From the NCBI RefSeq assembly GCF_000756615.1, contig NZ_CP009288.1, positions 2,790,001-2,854,000 on the forward strand: 64,000 nt of DNA, read 5' to 3'. The notes below the pieces were generated by a model. The model searched no databases. It was given only the letters and a program-made list of their open reading frames with translations, and was not told where the DNA came from. This DNA is from Paenibacillus durus (lineage in GTDB: Bacteria > Bacillota > Bacilli > Paenibacillales > Paenibacillaceae). A program made the translations under genes and the position numbers. Shown piece by piece: positions 52,974 to 62,253 of this stretch (within the stretch, counting starts at the first letter, position 1; each line of letters begins with the position of its first letter).

Positions 52974-54155
52974 ATGGAGCAAAAACCGATAGAAATGCTG
53001 CAGCAGGACATGGTAGAGTGGCGCCGTTATTTGCATCAGCATCCGGAGCTGTCGTACCAGGAACGGGAGACATCGGCTTTTGTGGCAGGGAAATTGGAAA
53101 GCTTCGGGATCGAAGTGAGGAGAAGCGAGTCCGGTTATGGCGTTATTGGAATATTAAAAGGCGCACAGCCGGGAAAGACGGTAGTCCTTCGGGCGGATAT
53201 GGACGCTCTGCCAATCCAGGACGAGAAGGAATGCGACTATGCTTCAAAAAAATCCGGCGTGATGCATGCTTGCGGGCATGACGGGCACACCTCCATCCTG
53301 CTGGCTGCAGCGAGTTATTACAGCAGCCGCAGGAATGAACTGCGCGGTGAGGTACGGTTCCTGTTCCAGCCTGCGGAGGAGGTATGCCCAGGCGGAGCGC
53401 TTGGCATGATTAGTGAAGGGGTGCTGGAAGGAGCCGACGCCGTGTACGGCCTGCATCTGTGGACCACGCTGCCGGTTGGAACGGTGGCAAGCGCACCCGG
53501 TCCGCTGATGGCGTCGGCGGATGAATTCTTTATCGATATTATCGGCAAGGGAGGACATGCCGGCATGCCGCACCGGGCGATTGACAGCATTGCGGCGGGA
53601 GCGGCGCTTGTTACGCAGCTTCACAGCATTATCAGCCGCTTCGTCGACCCGCTGCAGCCGGCCGTACTAAGCGTAGGCACCATTCAGGGCGGATATGCGC
53701 AAAATGTCGTTGCGGAACGGTGCCGGATTACCGGAACGGTTCGGGCATACAATACCGAGACCCGGGAGCTGCTTAAACGCAGAGTCGAAGAAATGGTGGC
53801 ATCCGTTCCCGCGGCCTACGGCGCGGAATCGAAGCTGGATTATTTAATGGGCTATCCGCCGCTTATTAATGATGAAGGTGAGGCGGCCCGCTTTTTCCGG
53901 GAAGCGCCTGCGGCACTGGGCAGTTCGGTACGGGTTGAACGGATCGAAAAGCAAATGCCTGCCGAGGATTTTGCCTATTATGTAAATGAGATTCCCGGCT
54001 GCTTCATGTTCGTAGGGGCTGGAAATCCCGAAAAGAACGCGTCATATCCGCATCATCACGCCAAATTCGATTTCGACGAGGAAGCGATGCTGTATGGAGT
54101 CAAGCTGCTGATCGCCATGACGGATTCCTGCCTGAACGAAGCGAAGGCCGAATAA
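52974..54155 (+). CDS. M20 family amidohydrolase / peptidase
   Basis: 393 residues; ATG at 52974 has GAAGGGA at proper distance. Zinc ligands and catalytic residues are visible: RADMDALPI, MHACGHDGHTS, FQPAEEVCPGG (Glu pair), the lid-domain GGHAGMPHRAIDS, and the ending HHHAKFDFDEEAM. The group covers IAA-amino acid hydrolase, hippuricase and N-acetyl-diaminopimelate deacetylase. Substrate not resolved. Confidence 0.94.
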   Translation: MEQKPIEMLQQDMVEWRRYLHQHPELSYQERETSAFVAGKLESFGIEVRRSESGYGVIGILKGAQPGKTVVLRADMDALPIQDEKECDYASKKSGVMHACGHDGHTSILLAAASYYSSRRNELRGEVRFLFQPAEEVCPGGALGMISEGVLEGADAVYGLHLWTTLPVGTVASAPGPLMASADEFFIDIIGKGGHAGMPHRAIDSIAAGAALVTQLHSIISRFVDPLQPAVLSVGTIQGGYAQNVVAERCRITGTVRAYNTETRELLKRRVEEMVASVPAAYGAESKLDYLMGYPPLINDEGEAARFFREAPAALGSSVRVERIEKQMPAEDFAYYVNEIPGCFMFVGAGNPEKNASYPHHHAKFDFDEEAMLYGVKLLIAMTDSCLNEAKAE

Positions 54156-54265
54156 TTTTGCGGTAACAGGAGAACCTATTTGCGTAATACGGATGCGCCA
54201 ATGCGTCTTCGCGCTTAAGCCGGCTGTCGGCTGTGTTATCCGTAAAGCGAAAGGAGGGTTCTTCA

Positions 54266-54703
54266 TTGAAGAAAACAGTTCAGGAAGTTATGACCACTAA
54301 CCCGGTTACGGTAACCCTGCAGGACAATATTTATGAAGCGGCCGTCAAAATGAGAGACAATGACACCGGATTTATTCCTGTCGTTGATTTCTCCGACGGC
54401 AATACGCTCATCGGCGTTGTTACCGACCGCGACCTTGTCATCCGTGGATATGCCGAGAAGCATTCGGGATCGACATCGGTGGAGAGAGTAATGACCACAG
54501 GAATCCGCTGCGCCTCGCAATCCACTTCAGTCGATGAAGCTGCCGAATTGATGGCTTCGCAGCAAATTCGCCGCCTGCCGGTTACGGACGGCAAGAAGCT
54601 GATTGGAGTCGTGTCTCTCGGCGATATGGCGGTGCGGGGTATTTTTGCGGACAATGCCGGATCCGCGTTGTCGGATATTTCCGAGCAGCATGGCCTGCAC
54701 TAG
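54266..54703 (+). CDS. CBS-domain pair protein
   Basis: 145 residues from a TTG at 54266 (AAAGGAGG upstream). Two CBS motifs: MTTNPVTVTLQDNIYEA ... GVVTDRDLVIRGY and MTTGIRCASQSTSVDEAAEL ... GVVSLGDMAVRG. Such pairs sense adenosyl ligands such as AMP, ATP or SAM. No effector domain. Resembles YhcV-type proteins. Confidence 0.9.
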   Translation: MKKTVQEVMTTNPVTVTLQDNIYEAAVKMRDNDTGFIPVVDFSDGNTLIGVVTDRDLVIRGYAEKHSGSTSVERVMTTGIRCASQSTSVDEAAELMASQQIRRLPVTDGKKLIGVVSLGDMAVRGIFADNAGSALSDISEQHGLH

Positions 54704-54720
54704 AACTATTCTTATCTATA

Positions 54721-54753
54721 AGCTCATTCCCGGATTGCCGGGATGGGCTTTTT
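54721..54753 (+). terminator. Terminator of the CBS gene
   Basis: AGCTCATTCCCGG and CCGGGATGGGCT arms around ATTG, followed by TTTT. Confidence 0.85.
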
Positions 54754-54802
54754 CCTGTTGCAGCGAAATTGAGAAGACAGGATTGGCAAGAAGGAGATGG
54801 AT

Positions 54803-56524
54803 ATGATTAATAAGGGTCCTTGTCTTGTGCGCAGAGACCGGACAGTGCTGCTGGATTGCAGCCACCCGGAGTTCGAACCGGCCCGGGACCGTCTGCCGAT
54901 GTTCGCGGAGCTGGTCAAGAGTCCTCCGCTTTATCATACATACCGGATAACTCCGTTGTCGCTGTGGAACGCGGCCGCGCTGGGAGCCTCGGCAGACGGA
55001 ATTACGGAATGCCTTGGACAGTTGTCCGGGCACGGGCTGCCTTCCGGACTTGCGGAAGAGATGAAGCTGCTGATGTCCAGATATGGGAGACTTACTCTAC
55101 ATTCGGCAGATGGAGCGGAGAGGCTGCTGCTGCGCGGCGACAGCGTAGAGCTTCTGAATGAGCCGGAGGTGGGAACGGCTGCGGCAGCCTGCGGATTTCA
55201 AAGAACAGGTCCGCTTGAAATGACCGGAAACGCCGCGCACCGGGGAATGCTGAAGCAGGAGCTGGCGCGGGCCGGGTACCCGGTACTGGACAGCGCCGGT
55301 TACCATCAGGGCGAAGCGCTGGATATCAGCTGGAAGAAAGCCGATGACTCTTTTGCGCTGAGGGATTACCAGCGGGAAGCGGCTGAACGGTTCGAGACTT
55401 TCTGCGGCAGCGGGATTATCGTTCTGCCCTGCGGCGCGGGCAAGACAATCGTTGGTCTGGCCGTGCTGGAGGCTTCAAGATGCGAGACGCTGATCCTTAC
55501 GTCCAATGCGACCTCGGTTCGACAATGGACCGAGGAGCTGAAGATGCGGAGCAATCTGGCTCCCGAATCCGTCGGTGAATATACCGGCGAACGGCGGCAA
55601 GTACGGCCGGTTACGGTCGCCACCTATCAAATGCTGACGCACCGCGTTGCCAAAGGTGACGGGTTCAAGCATATGGGGCTCTTCAACGAACGGAATTGGG
55701 GGCTGATCATCTATGATGAAGTGCATCTGCTCCCTGCTCCGGTCTTTCGGGCAACAGCCGAAATTCAGGCTACCCGCCGGCTTGGCCTTACCGCTACCCT
55801 GGTCAGGGAAGACGGGAGGGAGGGAGATGTTTTTTCCCTGATCGGTCCAAAAATCTATGACTGCCCTTGGAAGACGCTGGAGCGCCGGGGCTGGATCGCC
55901 GCCGTACAGTGTCTGGAGGTTCCGGTGCCGATGGAACCGGAGCTGAAGAAGCGGTATCTGTACGGGACGGCAAAAGAGAAGTTTCGTCTAGCTTCAGTCA
56001 ATCCCGCCAAAACTGAAATGGCGGCGAAGATCATCAAGGCGCACAAGGGAGCGTCCATACTTGTCATCGGCCAGTATCTTGACCAGCTTGCAGAGCTTGC
56101 CGCAATCTTGGAAGCGCCGGTCATTACCGGCAAGACACCGCAGCAGGAGCGGGTTAAATTGTACAATGCATTCAATGAAGGCGTTGTGCCGGTGCTGATC
56201 GTATCCAAGGTTGCCAATTTTGCGGTCAATCTTCCGGATGCTTCGGTTGCCATCGAGGTGTCGGGAGCGTACGGCTCCCGGCAGGAAGAAGCGCAGCGGC
56301 TGGGCCGGGTGCTGCGCCCGAAACGGGGAGACAACCGGGCATACTTCTATACGCTGGTAACAGAAGACAGCAGAGAGCAGGAGTTCGCGCTTCGCCGGCG
56401 GCTGTTTTTGACGGAGCAGGGCTACGGGTATACCGTGATGCCTAAGTTCGGCGAAGAATCAGAGATGGAATTCGAAGACCCGAAATGCGGGAATCCGCGC
56501 GGTGAGGAGGCTTCAGGATCATAA
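54803..56524 (+). CDS. XPB-family DNA helicase (bacterial XPB)
   Basis: 573 residues, ATG at 54803 spaced 6 from GGAG. SF2 helicase: Walker A PCGAGKT (209-215), DEVH box (305-308), the XPB-specific RED motif in ATLVREDG (335-337), and motif VI GRVLRPKRG. The N-terminal 170 residues are a damage-recognition-like XPB region. XPB unwinds DNA 3' to 5', the repair helicase of eukaryotic TFIIH; bacterial copies are found in some Firmicutes and Actinobacteria. The next gene starts within its stop (TAATG). Confidence 0.9.
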   Translation: MINKGPCLVRRDRTVLLDCSHPEFEPARDRLPMFAELVKSPPLYHTYRITPLSLWNAAALGASADGITECLGQLSGHGLPSGLAEEMKLLMSRYGRLTLHSADGAERLLLRGDSVELLNEPEVGTAAAACGFQRTGPLEMTGNAAHRGMLKQELARAGYPVLDSAGYHQGEALDISWKKADDSFALRDYQREAAERFETFCGSGIIVLPCGAGKTIVGLAVLEASRCETLILTSNATSVRQWTEELKMRSNLAPESVGEYTGERRQVRPVTVATYQMLTHRVAKGDGFKHMGLFNERNWGLIIYDEVHLLPAPVFRATAEIQATRRLGLTATLVREDGREGDVFSLIGPKIYDCPWKTLERRGWIAAVQCLEVPVPMEPELKKRYLYGTAKEKFRLASVNPAKTEMAAKIIKAHKGASILVIGQYLDQLAELAAILEAPVITGKTPQQERVKLYNAFNEGVVPVLIVSKVANFAVNLPDASVAIEVSGAYGSRQEEAQRLGRVLRPKRGDNRAYFYTLVTEDSREQEFALRRRLFLTEQGYGYTVMPKFGEESEMEFEDPKCGNPRGEEASGS

Positions 56525-58467
56525 TGACGAGGAATGACCGAGGAACCAGCGATATAAATGCGGAGCTTCAGAGGCTGTCCGGCGATGCATGCAAAGTGCT
56601 GAAACGAATCTGCGCGGCGCATGCTGACCATCCGTTTCAGGAAGGGAAGGAAGATTCGCTTCGTCCGTTTGATATGACCCGTGCCGAATTCAGATTGGCG
56701 CTTTCGGAGCTTTGGAGAGAAGGGTGGCTCGTTGCGGTACGGAAAATTGAGGGTTCGCGACTGTTCTTTATTCCGTCTGGAAGATGGGAGGCTGCGCAGA
56801 ATCACTTTTTTCCTATAGCGCCTTCAGCCTTGAATTCAGACGGGATTCATCTGTCTGCCCAGGCGGGCTCTGGGCTTACGGGAGAACTGTTCCGCGCACT
56901 GCTGTTTACAGCGGAGGAAGGACTGCCTCTGACCGCCAAAGGGGCCGTCCATAAAAAATTTGTTAACTTACTCGCTGCTATGCTTCAGCTGAACGAAGGG
57001 CAATTGCAGAAGATGGGCCTCCGCTCGCCGTATCCGGACGATTATCCTCTTCCTGCCATCCTGGCTATTGATCTGCTGCTTCATCTGGGGCTGCTTGAGC
57101 GGAGTCAGCAGGCTTTTTCGCTTGCGGTCCCCACGGTGGAGAATTGGTTGTGTCTTGATGACAGCGAGATGTTTACGCTGCTTCTGAATGCAGTCTCCCG
57201 GCGATACGGCCGCCGGACGGCCGCCGACCGGCATTTCCGCTGTCTGATCGCTCGCCCGGAATATATTCCGGGCCAATGGTATTCGCTGAAGGATACGATC
57301 GGCTGGATGGAGGCTCAAGGGCTGTCAGCGCCCGGGGATAGAGCCTCGCTTATGAAGGCATCCGTTGCATGGCTGAACGGCCTTGCCGGATTTGGCTGGT
57401 GCGAAGTCGGCGTTACGGCCGGCGAAAGTCCTTGCTTCCGCTGGACTTCCGTGAAGCCGCCGGCGGAGAAGCCTGTAAGGAAGGATGGTCAGGCTGCGGA
57501 GCGGATTATTGTACAGCCGGATCTTGAGGTGCTCGTCCCGGAGGATACGCCTTATAGGCTTCGCTGGAGTCTGGCATGTTTCGCTGAGCTGGTTCAGTGC
57601 GATTGCATGTGGAGCTTCAGACTGACCAGGGAACGGCTGGAGCGGGCATCCGGTAGAGGGATGTCGCCGCAGGAGATCATAACCTGGCTGGATAGATGCG
57701 CAAAGAACGGTCTGCCTGGCGAGGTCAGAGCCGTTCTCGGCCAATGGAGCCGCGACATCGGCCGTACGTCGCTTGCAGAGACGCTGGTGCTCTCCTGCAG
57801 AAACGAGCAGGATGCCGATTTGATTGCCGGGCATCCCAGGCTGCAGGGCAGCCTTGAAAGGCTCGGCCCCCGCCATTTCGGGGTGAACCGTGACCAGGCT
57901 AACCTGGTCCGCAAGGAGCTCGCTTCAGCCGGTATGGCTCCGCTGGAAGGGCGGCCCAGCCGAAGCGATGAAGCGCCGAGCGATAGCGGATTATTCCGTC
58001 TAAGCAGCCCTCCATCTGCAGAGAGCGAGACTCAATTTGCGCTGCCATCCGATCCAGCCGCAGGGCTGTGGTATGGCGATGATTATGCTTCCGCCCTGCC
58101 GCCGGAGATGCCGCCAATGCTTGCGTCACCCAAGGAGTTATGGCCGGATTCGGCGGATGTCCCGTCCATGTGGATCAAAGACAGGCGCCGATACCATGCT
58201 TCAACTGCCCGTCTGATCATGGAACAGGCAATGAAATGGGGGACGAAGGTAAGGCTGACTATGGAAGAACGGACATGCGAATTTATTCCCTCCCGCATTT
58301 TGCCGGGGGCGTGGAAGGTATCCGGATATTTGCTCGGCCAATCCGGCGAGACTTCGCAGGAACGGGAGCTTTCCGAGGAGGATTGGGACAAGATTCAGCT
58401 CGTTGTTCCTTCATTTCCCGCCGTCCCCCCTTCTGCTCCGGGCGGCGGTTGTGGTATGATGAGATAG
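56524..58467 (+). CDS. Helicase-associated partner of XPB, unknown role
   Basis: 647 residues, ATG overlapping the XPB stop by one base, so translation is coupled. N-terminal 110 residues look like winged-helix (RAEFRLALSELWREGWLVAV); a middle helical part resembles the helicase-C3 (PF13625) type conserved beside XPB; a strand-rich segment IIVQPDLEVLVPEDTPYRLR recalls XPB-associated domains. No nuclease signature (as in archaeal Bax1) is seen. A role as helicase regulator or DNA-binding subunit is inferred. Confidence 0.75.
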   Translation: MTRNDRGTSDINAELQRLSGDACKVLKRICAAHADHPFQEGKEDSLRPFDMTRAEFRLALSELWREGWLVAVRKIEGSRLFFIPSGRWEAAQNHFFPIAPSALNSDGIHLSAQAGSGLTGELFRALLFTAEEGLPLTAKGAVHKKFVNLLAAMLQLNEGQLQKMGLRSPYPDDYPLPAILAIDLLLHLGLLERSQQAFSLAVPTVENWLCLDDSEMFTLLLNAVSRRYGRRTAADRHFRCLIARPEYIPGQWYSLKDTIGWMEAQGLSAPGDRASLMKASVAWLNGLAGFGWCEVGVTAGESPCFRWTSVKPPAEKPVRKDGQAAERIIVQPDLEVLVPEDTPYRLRWSLACFAELVQCDCMWSFRLTRERLERASGRGMSPQEIITWLDRCAKNGLPGEVRAVLGQWSRDIGRTSLAETLVLSCRNEQDADLIAGHPRLQGSLERLGPRHFGVNRDQANLVRKELASAGMAPLEGRPSRSDEAPSDSGLFRLSSPPSAESETQFALPSDPAAGLWYGDDYASALPPEMPPMLASPKELWPDSADVPSMWIKDRRRYHASTARLIMEQAMKWGTKVRLTMEERTCEFIPSRILPGAWKVSGYLLGQSGETSQERELSEEDWDKIQLVVPSFPAVPPSAPGGGCGMMR

Positions 58468-58505
58468 TCCACCGAAATAGTGGAACACTCATTACGGAAG
58501 TCGAG

Positions 58506-58952
58506 ATGAAATTCATGAGCGTAGCGGAATATAATACGGTCGATATGGCCGAAGTGCTGACGAACGCCTATGAATTGGGCGATATGATTAATCAATCCGC
58601 TGAAGTGGCGGATTATTTATACTGGAAGGAGCGGGTTGCCGCCAATTCCGATATCCAGAACCTGATCAGAAAGCTCGGAACCAAGAAAGAACTGTTCGAG
58701 GAAACCCAGCGTTTCGGCCACTTCCATCCGAATTATCATACTGCCAAGGAAGAGGTTGCGGCGGTGGAGGCCGAACTGGATCTATTCGAGGAGGTTGCCC
58801 GCTTCAAGCTGGCGGAGAAGGCGCTGGACGATATGCTCCATTCCATGTCGGAGACGATTGCCTTTGCGGTTTCGGACAGCATCAAGGTTCCCGGCAATGA
58901 TCCTTTGCCTAAAGGTGGCTGCGGCAGCGGAGGCAAATGCTCCTGCGGCTGA
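58506..58952 (+). CDS. ylbF: YlbF/RicF-like regulatory protein
   Basis: 148 residues, all-helical, VAEYNTVDMAEVLTNAYELG and RFGHFHPNYHTAKEEVAAVE. C-terminal tail KGGCGSGGKCSCG carries three Cys, in keeping with iron-sulfur binding by the RicA-RicF-RicT complex that controls RNA decay, competence and sporulation in Bacillus. The start at 58506 is supported weakly by GGAAG; 58515 is an alternative. Followed 41 bases later by ylbG. Confidence 0.92.
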   Translation: MKFMSVAEYNTVDMAEVLTNAYELGDMINQSAEVADYLYWKERVAANSDIQNLIRKLGTKKELFEETQRFGHFHPNYHTAKEEVAAVEAELDLFEEVARFKLAEKALDDMLHSMSETIAFAVSDSIKVPGNDPLPKGGCGSGGKCSCG

Positions 58953-58993
58953 TCCGCCGAAAGGAAGCCCCATACAGAAAGGCGGAAGAGCGC

Positions 58994-59257
58994 ATGATTG
59001 CGGAACGCACAGGTTATATCATTTGGGTCAGCGATGTAAAAGCCGCGCGCAATTTGGAGAAATACGGCACCCTGCATTACATTTCACGGAAAATGCATTA
59101 CGCGGTCATGTACGTAAATACGGATCGTGCAGAGGAAATTATGAAGAACGTGCGCAGACTGTCTTACGTTCGCAAGATTGAGCGTTCGTTCCGGAATGAG
59201 CTGAAGACGGAGTACTCCGGCAGCGAACCGGACAAGACCCGCTATTACGGATTATAA
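58994..59257 (+). CDS. ylbG: YlbG-like UPF0298 protein
   Basis: 87 residues: ERTGYIIWVSDVKAARNLEK, GTLHYISRKMHYAVMYVN, SYVRKIERSFRNELKTEY. Function unknown; it travels with ylbF in Bacilli. GGCGGAAGAG before the ATG. Confidence 0.92.
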   Translation: MIAERTGYIIWVSDVKAARNLEKYGTLHYISRKMHYAVMYVNTDRAEEIMKNVRRLSYVRKIERSFRNELKTEYSGSEPDKTRYYGL

Positions 59258-59310
59258 GTCATAGCATCTCGCCCGGCGGACAGAACCTGTTCGCGTTACC
59301 CCTTTAGTTA

Positions 59311-59350
59311 AAACGGAAGAAGTCCGCCTCCCGGACCTCTTCCGTTTTTT
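59311..59350 (+). terminator. Terminator of ylbFG
   Basis: AAACGGAAGA and TCTTCCGTTT outer arms with inner GTCCG/CGGAC, followed by TTTT. Confidence 0.88.
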
Positions 59351-59623
59351 GTATTTTTTAAAACTGGACCTAGTTCTTAATAATCAGCTTACCCGAATTA
59401 TTCTTTGGGAAAATATTCCCTGACTTTACTGGCAGTTAATAGTATAGTCCTATTATAAAATAATAAAGTGATTGGACGAAGCGGATATCAGCTGCGAATT
59501 GGCGGCGAAGACGGAGCATGCGCTACGATAATCCTGATTGTGAATAGCCCAATATTCTACGGGAAGCGCCCCTTCTGTACAGGATCGGTCAGCCGCTTCT
59601 TCCTTGGAAAGGAGCCTAGGTTG

Positions 59624-60589
59624 ATGCAGAATAAAGTTGGAGAAATAAGCCAGGCAATTCCGAGCATCGCTCCCGGCACCCGATGTGAACGCGTAGATCG
59701 GATTTTCAAAGAAAATCCCGCGCTTCACGGGGTGGCAGTAACGGAGAATGATTACCCGATCGCTCTAATTATGAGAGTGAGATTTTACCAGAGAATCGGG
59801 ACCTTATATGGCTACACGCTGTATATGGAAAGACCCGTACAGCTCATTATGGACCCTGATCCATTGGTGGTTGATTATGAATGTCCTATTACCGATGTCA
59901 GCAGGCTGGCGATGGGACGTGACAAAGAGAAGCTGTACGATGATGTGGTGGTCACTTGCGGCAGCCAGCTGTACGGCGCGGTCAGCGTCAGGGATTTGCT
60001 GCTTCATTTTGCCGAAATTCAAGCCGAGACAGCGAGTTTCATGAATCCACTTACCGGACTTCCCGGAAATGTGAGCATTAGTGAATGGTTGAAGGGATCG
60101 CTAACACAGGAGCACTACAGCGTGCTTTATTTTGACCTCGACAATTTCAAGGCTTATAACGATACCTATGGGTTCAAGGAAGGGGACCGGCTGCTTCAGT
60201 GGACGGCAGAGCTTATAAAAAACGGCATGACTCCCTCAGGAGGACTTGTCGGACATATTGGAGGAGACGATTTTATCGTCGTTCTGGATCACCATCAATA
60301 TGGAGAATGCTGCCGGTCGGTTCTGCGCGCGTTCGATGAGACGATCAGGGGCTTCTACTCCGAGGCGCATTTTATGAGACAGTCTGTACTGGCCGAGAAC
60401 CGCTCTGGTACATTGGAAGAAATCCCGCTCGTGTCGCTATCGGCTGCCATTGTAACTAACCGTTTTCGCAGTTTCAATTCAATAGAAGAGATCGCTGCTG
60501 AAGCGGCAAGCCTGAAAAAAAGATGCAAGCTGCACAAGGGCAGCTGTCTGATCGACGACAGTCATTTGGAGCCCCGGGCTTATGTATAG
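59624..60589 (+). CDS. CBS-GGDEF diguanylate cyclase
   Basis: 321 residues from the ATG at 59624 with GGAAAGGAG upstream; an open frame reaches back to 59468 but without ribosome site. Residues about 1-130 form a CBS pair (FKENPALHGVAVTENDYPIA; YGAVSVRDLLLHF). GGDEF domain: FDLDNFKAYNDTYGFKEGD, signature GGDDF. No RxxD inhibitory site is found five residues before the signature. Predicted c-di-GMP synthase sensing an adenine nucleotide; cytoplasmic. Confidence 0.88.
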   Translation: MQNKVGEISQAIPSIAPGTRCERVDRIFKENPALHGVAVTENDYPIALIMRVRFYQRIGTLYGYTLYMERPVQLIMDPDPLVVDYECPITDVSRLAMGRDKEKLYDDVVVTCGSQLYGAVSVRDLLLHFAEIQAETASFMNPLTGLPGNVSISEWLKGSLTQEHYSVLYFDLDNFKAYNDTYGFKEGDRLLQWTAELIKNGMTPSGGLVGHIGGDDFIVVLDHHQYGECCRSVLRAFDETIRGFYSEAHFMRQSVLAENRSGTLEEIPLVSLSAAIVTNRFRSFNSIEEIAAEAASLKKRCKLHKGSCLIDDSHLEPRAYV

Positions 60590-60684
60590 CCCCTAAGGTT
60601 CAAACTTGTATATCCCGCTCCTATGGTGGTAAGATGTCATCAATACATGCGCGCCAAGACCCTTTATGGTGGAGTGTGATAACT

Positions 60685-61122
60685 ATGCGCGATAATAAGA
60701 CTGGGAGCTGGGGCGTTCACGAGCCGTTCTATGTTATGCTGAATGAGTACAGAATCGCCGACCTTGTAATCACAGCCCATGCAAGAAGCCGGTATGAGGG
60801 ACGGGGCCAAAGCGACGGACAGCCCGGCAAAGATGCCGCTTACTGGCTGTGGCAGTGTCTCAAGCAAAAAAGGGTGCGTGCGTATTCTCCGGCAGAGCCG
60901 GAAATGTATGTGGTTGATAATGATCTTGTGATGGCGGCGCGCATTGTGGAAATTCCGGACGAGTCCGATCTTTACGGAAATCCGCTCTACAAGCTGATCG
61001 TCGTTTCGTTTCTGGGAAAAATGTCTGAAAATATAGACCTTAGGGATCTTAAGACTTATTATGCCCGGCAGCAAAATTCACGGCGGGTAACCCTCATGCA
61101 GAGCGGCCGAAAGAGGCGATAA
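60685..61122 (+). CDS. Conserved hypothetical protein
   Basis: 145 residues; GGAGTG nine bases before the ATG at 60685; an in-frame ATG at 60634 has GGTGGTAAG. Basic C-terminus (YYARQQNSRRVTLMQSGRKRR); VITAHARSRYEGRG is the most striking segment. No domain recognised. Followed by a terminator. Confidence 0.6.
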   Translation: MRDNKTGSWGVHEPFYVMLNEYRIADLVITAHARSRYEGRGQSDGQPGKDAAYWLWQCLKQKRVRAYSPAEPEMYVVDNDLVMAARIVEIPDESDLYGNPLYKLIVVSFLGKMSENIDLRDLKTYYARQQNSRRVTLMQSGRKRR

Positions 61123-61146
61123 CAGGAAGTAAACCATAAGGCGAAG

Positions 61147-61175
61147 AGGCATGCGGCTGGGCCGCATGCCTTTTT
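61147..61175 (+). terminator. Terminator of the hypothetical gene
   Basis: AGGCATGCGGC and GCCGCATGCCT around TGG, followed by TTTTT. Confidence 0.92.
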
Positions 61176-61225
61176 GAAATCGGGCTCGTGAACATAAGTC
61201 TTAGCGATAATAGGAGTGTACGAGC

Positions 61226-62122
61226 ATGAATTTTCACCAGCTGCACATTTTTTACACGGTATCCGAAAAAGGAAGTTTCTCCGCTGCGGCGCAGGCGCTG
61301 CATATGACGCAACCGGCTGTGACGATGCAGGTTCAGGCGCTGGAGGACTATTTCGGGACGAAGCTGTTCAACCGTTCTACCAAGAAAATTATGCTCTCCG
61401 ACGCGGGTAGGACGCTGCTTCCGTTTGCGCTGCGCAGCATTGAGCTGATGCGGCAGACCGATCAGGCGATGGCGGCCTATACTCATATGCTCGAAGGGCG
61501 GCTGCTGCTCGGGTCAAGCCTGACAATTGGGGAATACGTGCTGCCCCGGCTGCTGGCGCCTTTTGGCAAGGCGTATCCGAATATTTCCGTGATGCTGAAG
61601 ATCATGAACACGACGCAAATCATGGAGGAAATCACGAAGCATCAGCTTAATTTCGGACTGATTGAAGCGGAGGTCACCCACCCGGACATGGTGATCGAGC
61701 CGGTGATGGAGGATGAGCTGAAGCTGATTGTGCCCGAAGGCCATGACCTTGCCGAGAGAAGCGAAGTGCTGCTTGAGGAGGCTCTGAGGTTTCCGTTCGT
61801 GCTGCGCGAGCAGGGGTCCGGGACACGCCGCGTGATGGAAGAGCAGCTTCTGTCCAAGGGGATGGATCTGGACGAATTGCAGGTTGTCATGGAGCTTGGG
61901 AGTACGGGGGCTGTCAAATCGGCGGTGGAGGCGGGGCTCGGAATAACGATGCTGTCTCCCTCTACGGTTAGACATGAAGTCGCCTTGGGGCTGCTGAAGA
62001 TCATAAATATCACGGACGCTTCGTTCAAGCGGCAGTTTTACGCGATTCATCAAAAATCGACGCTGCTCCCGATTCACGCGGTTACGTTTCTGACTTTTCT
62101 GCGGCAGCATGCAGAGGACTAG
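61226..62122 (+). CDS. LysR family transcriptional regulator (CysL/YwfK-like)
   Basis: 298 residues, AGGAGTG before the ATG. N-terminal winged helix-turn-helix FSAAAQALHMTQPAVTMQVQ, then the effector-binding domain (EGRLLLGSSLTIGEYVLPRL, FVLREQGSGTRRVMEEQLL). The EGxLxxGxSxTIGxYxLP pattern is that of the CysL/selenium-metabolism-type LysR group. Targets unknown; no divergent gene is adjacent. Confidence 0.93.
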   Translation: MNFHQLHIFYTVSEKGSFSAAAQALHMTQPAVTMQVQALEDYFGTKLFNRSTKKIMLSDAGRTLLPFALRSIELMRQTDQAMAAYTHMLEGRLLLGSSLTIGEYVLPRLLAPFGKAYPNISVMLKIMNTTQIMEEITKHQLNFGLIEAEVTHPDMVIEPVMEDELKLIVPEGHDLAERSEVLLEEALRFPFVLREQGSGTRRVMEEQLLSKGMDLDELQVVMELGSTGAVKSAVEAGLGITMLSPSTVRHEVALGLLKIINITDASFKRQFYAIHQKSTLLPIHAVTFLTFLRQHAED

Positions 62123-62253
62123 GAAGTACGTGTCGAAATAACGAAATTTTGGGGGAGAGTGGATGACGGTTTTTTTGGCGGGAAAAAAGGTTGTTCTGCG
62201 CGAGGAGTGGGATGGGATGAAGAGTTTAGGATGAAGGGAGAGAAATAAGCGAA

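Noticed and set aside
59468..59623. N-terminal extension of the CBS-GGDEF frame, and possible c-di-GMP riboswitch in this leader
   Set aside because: The extension has no ribosome site. The leader lacks the conserved GEMM core sequences, so no riboswitch is called.
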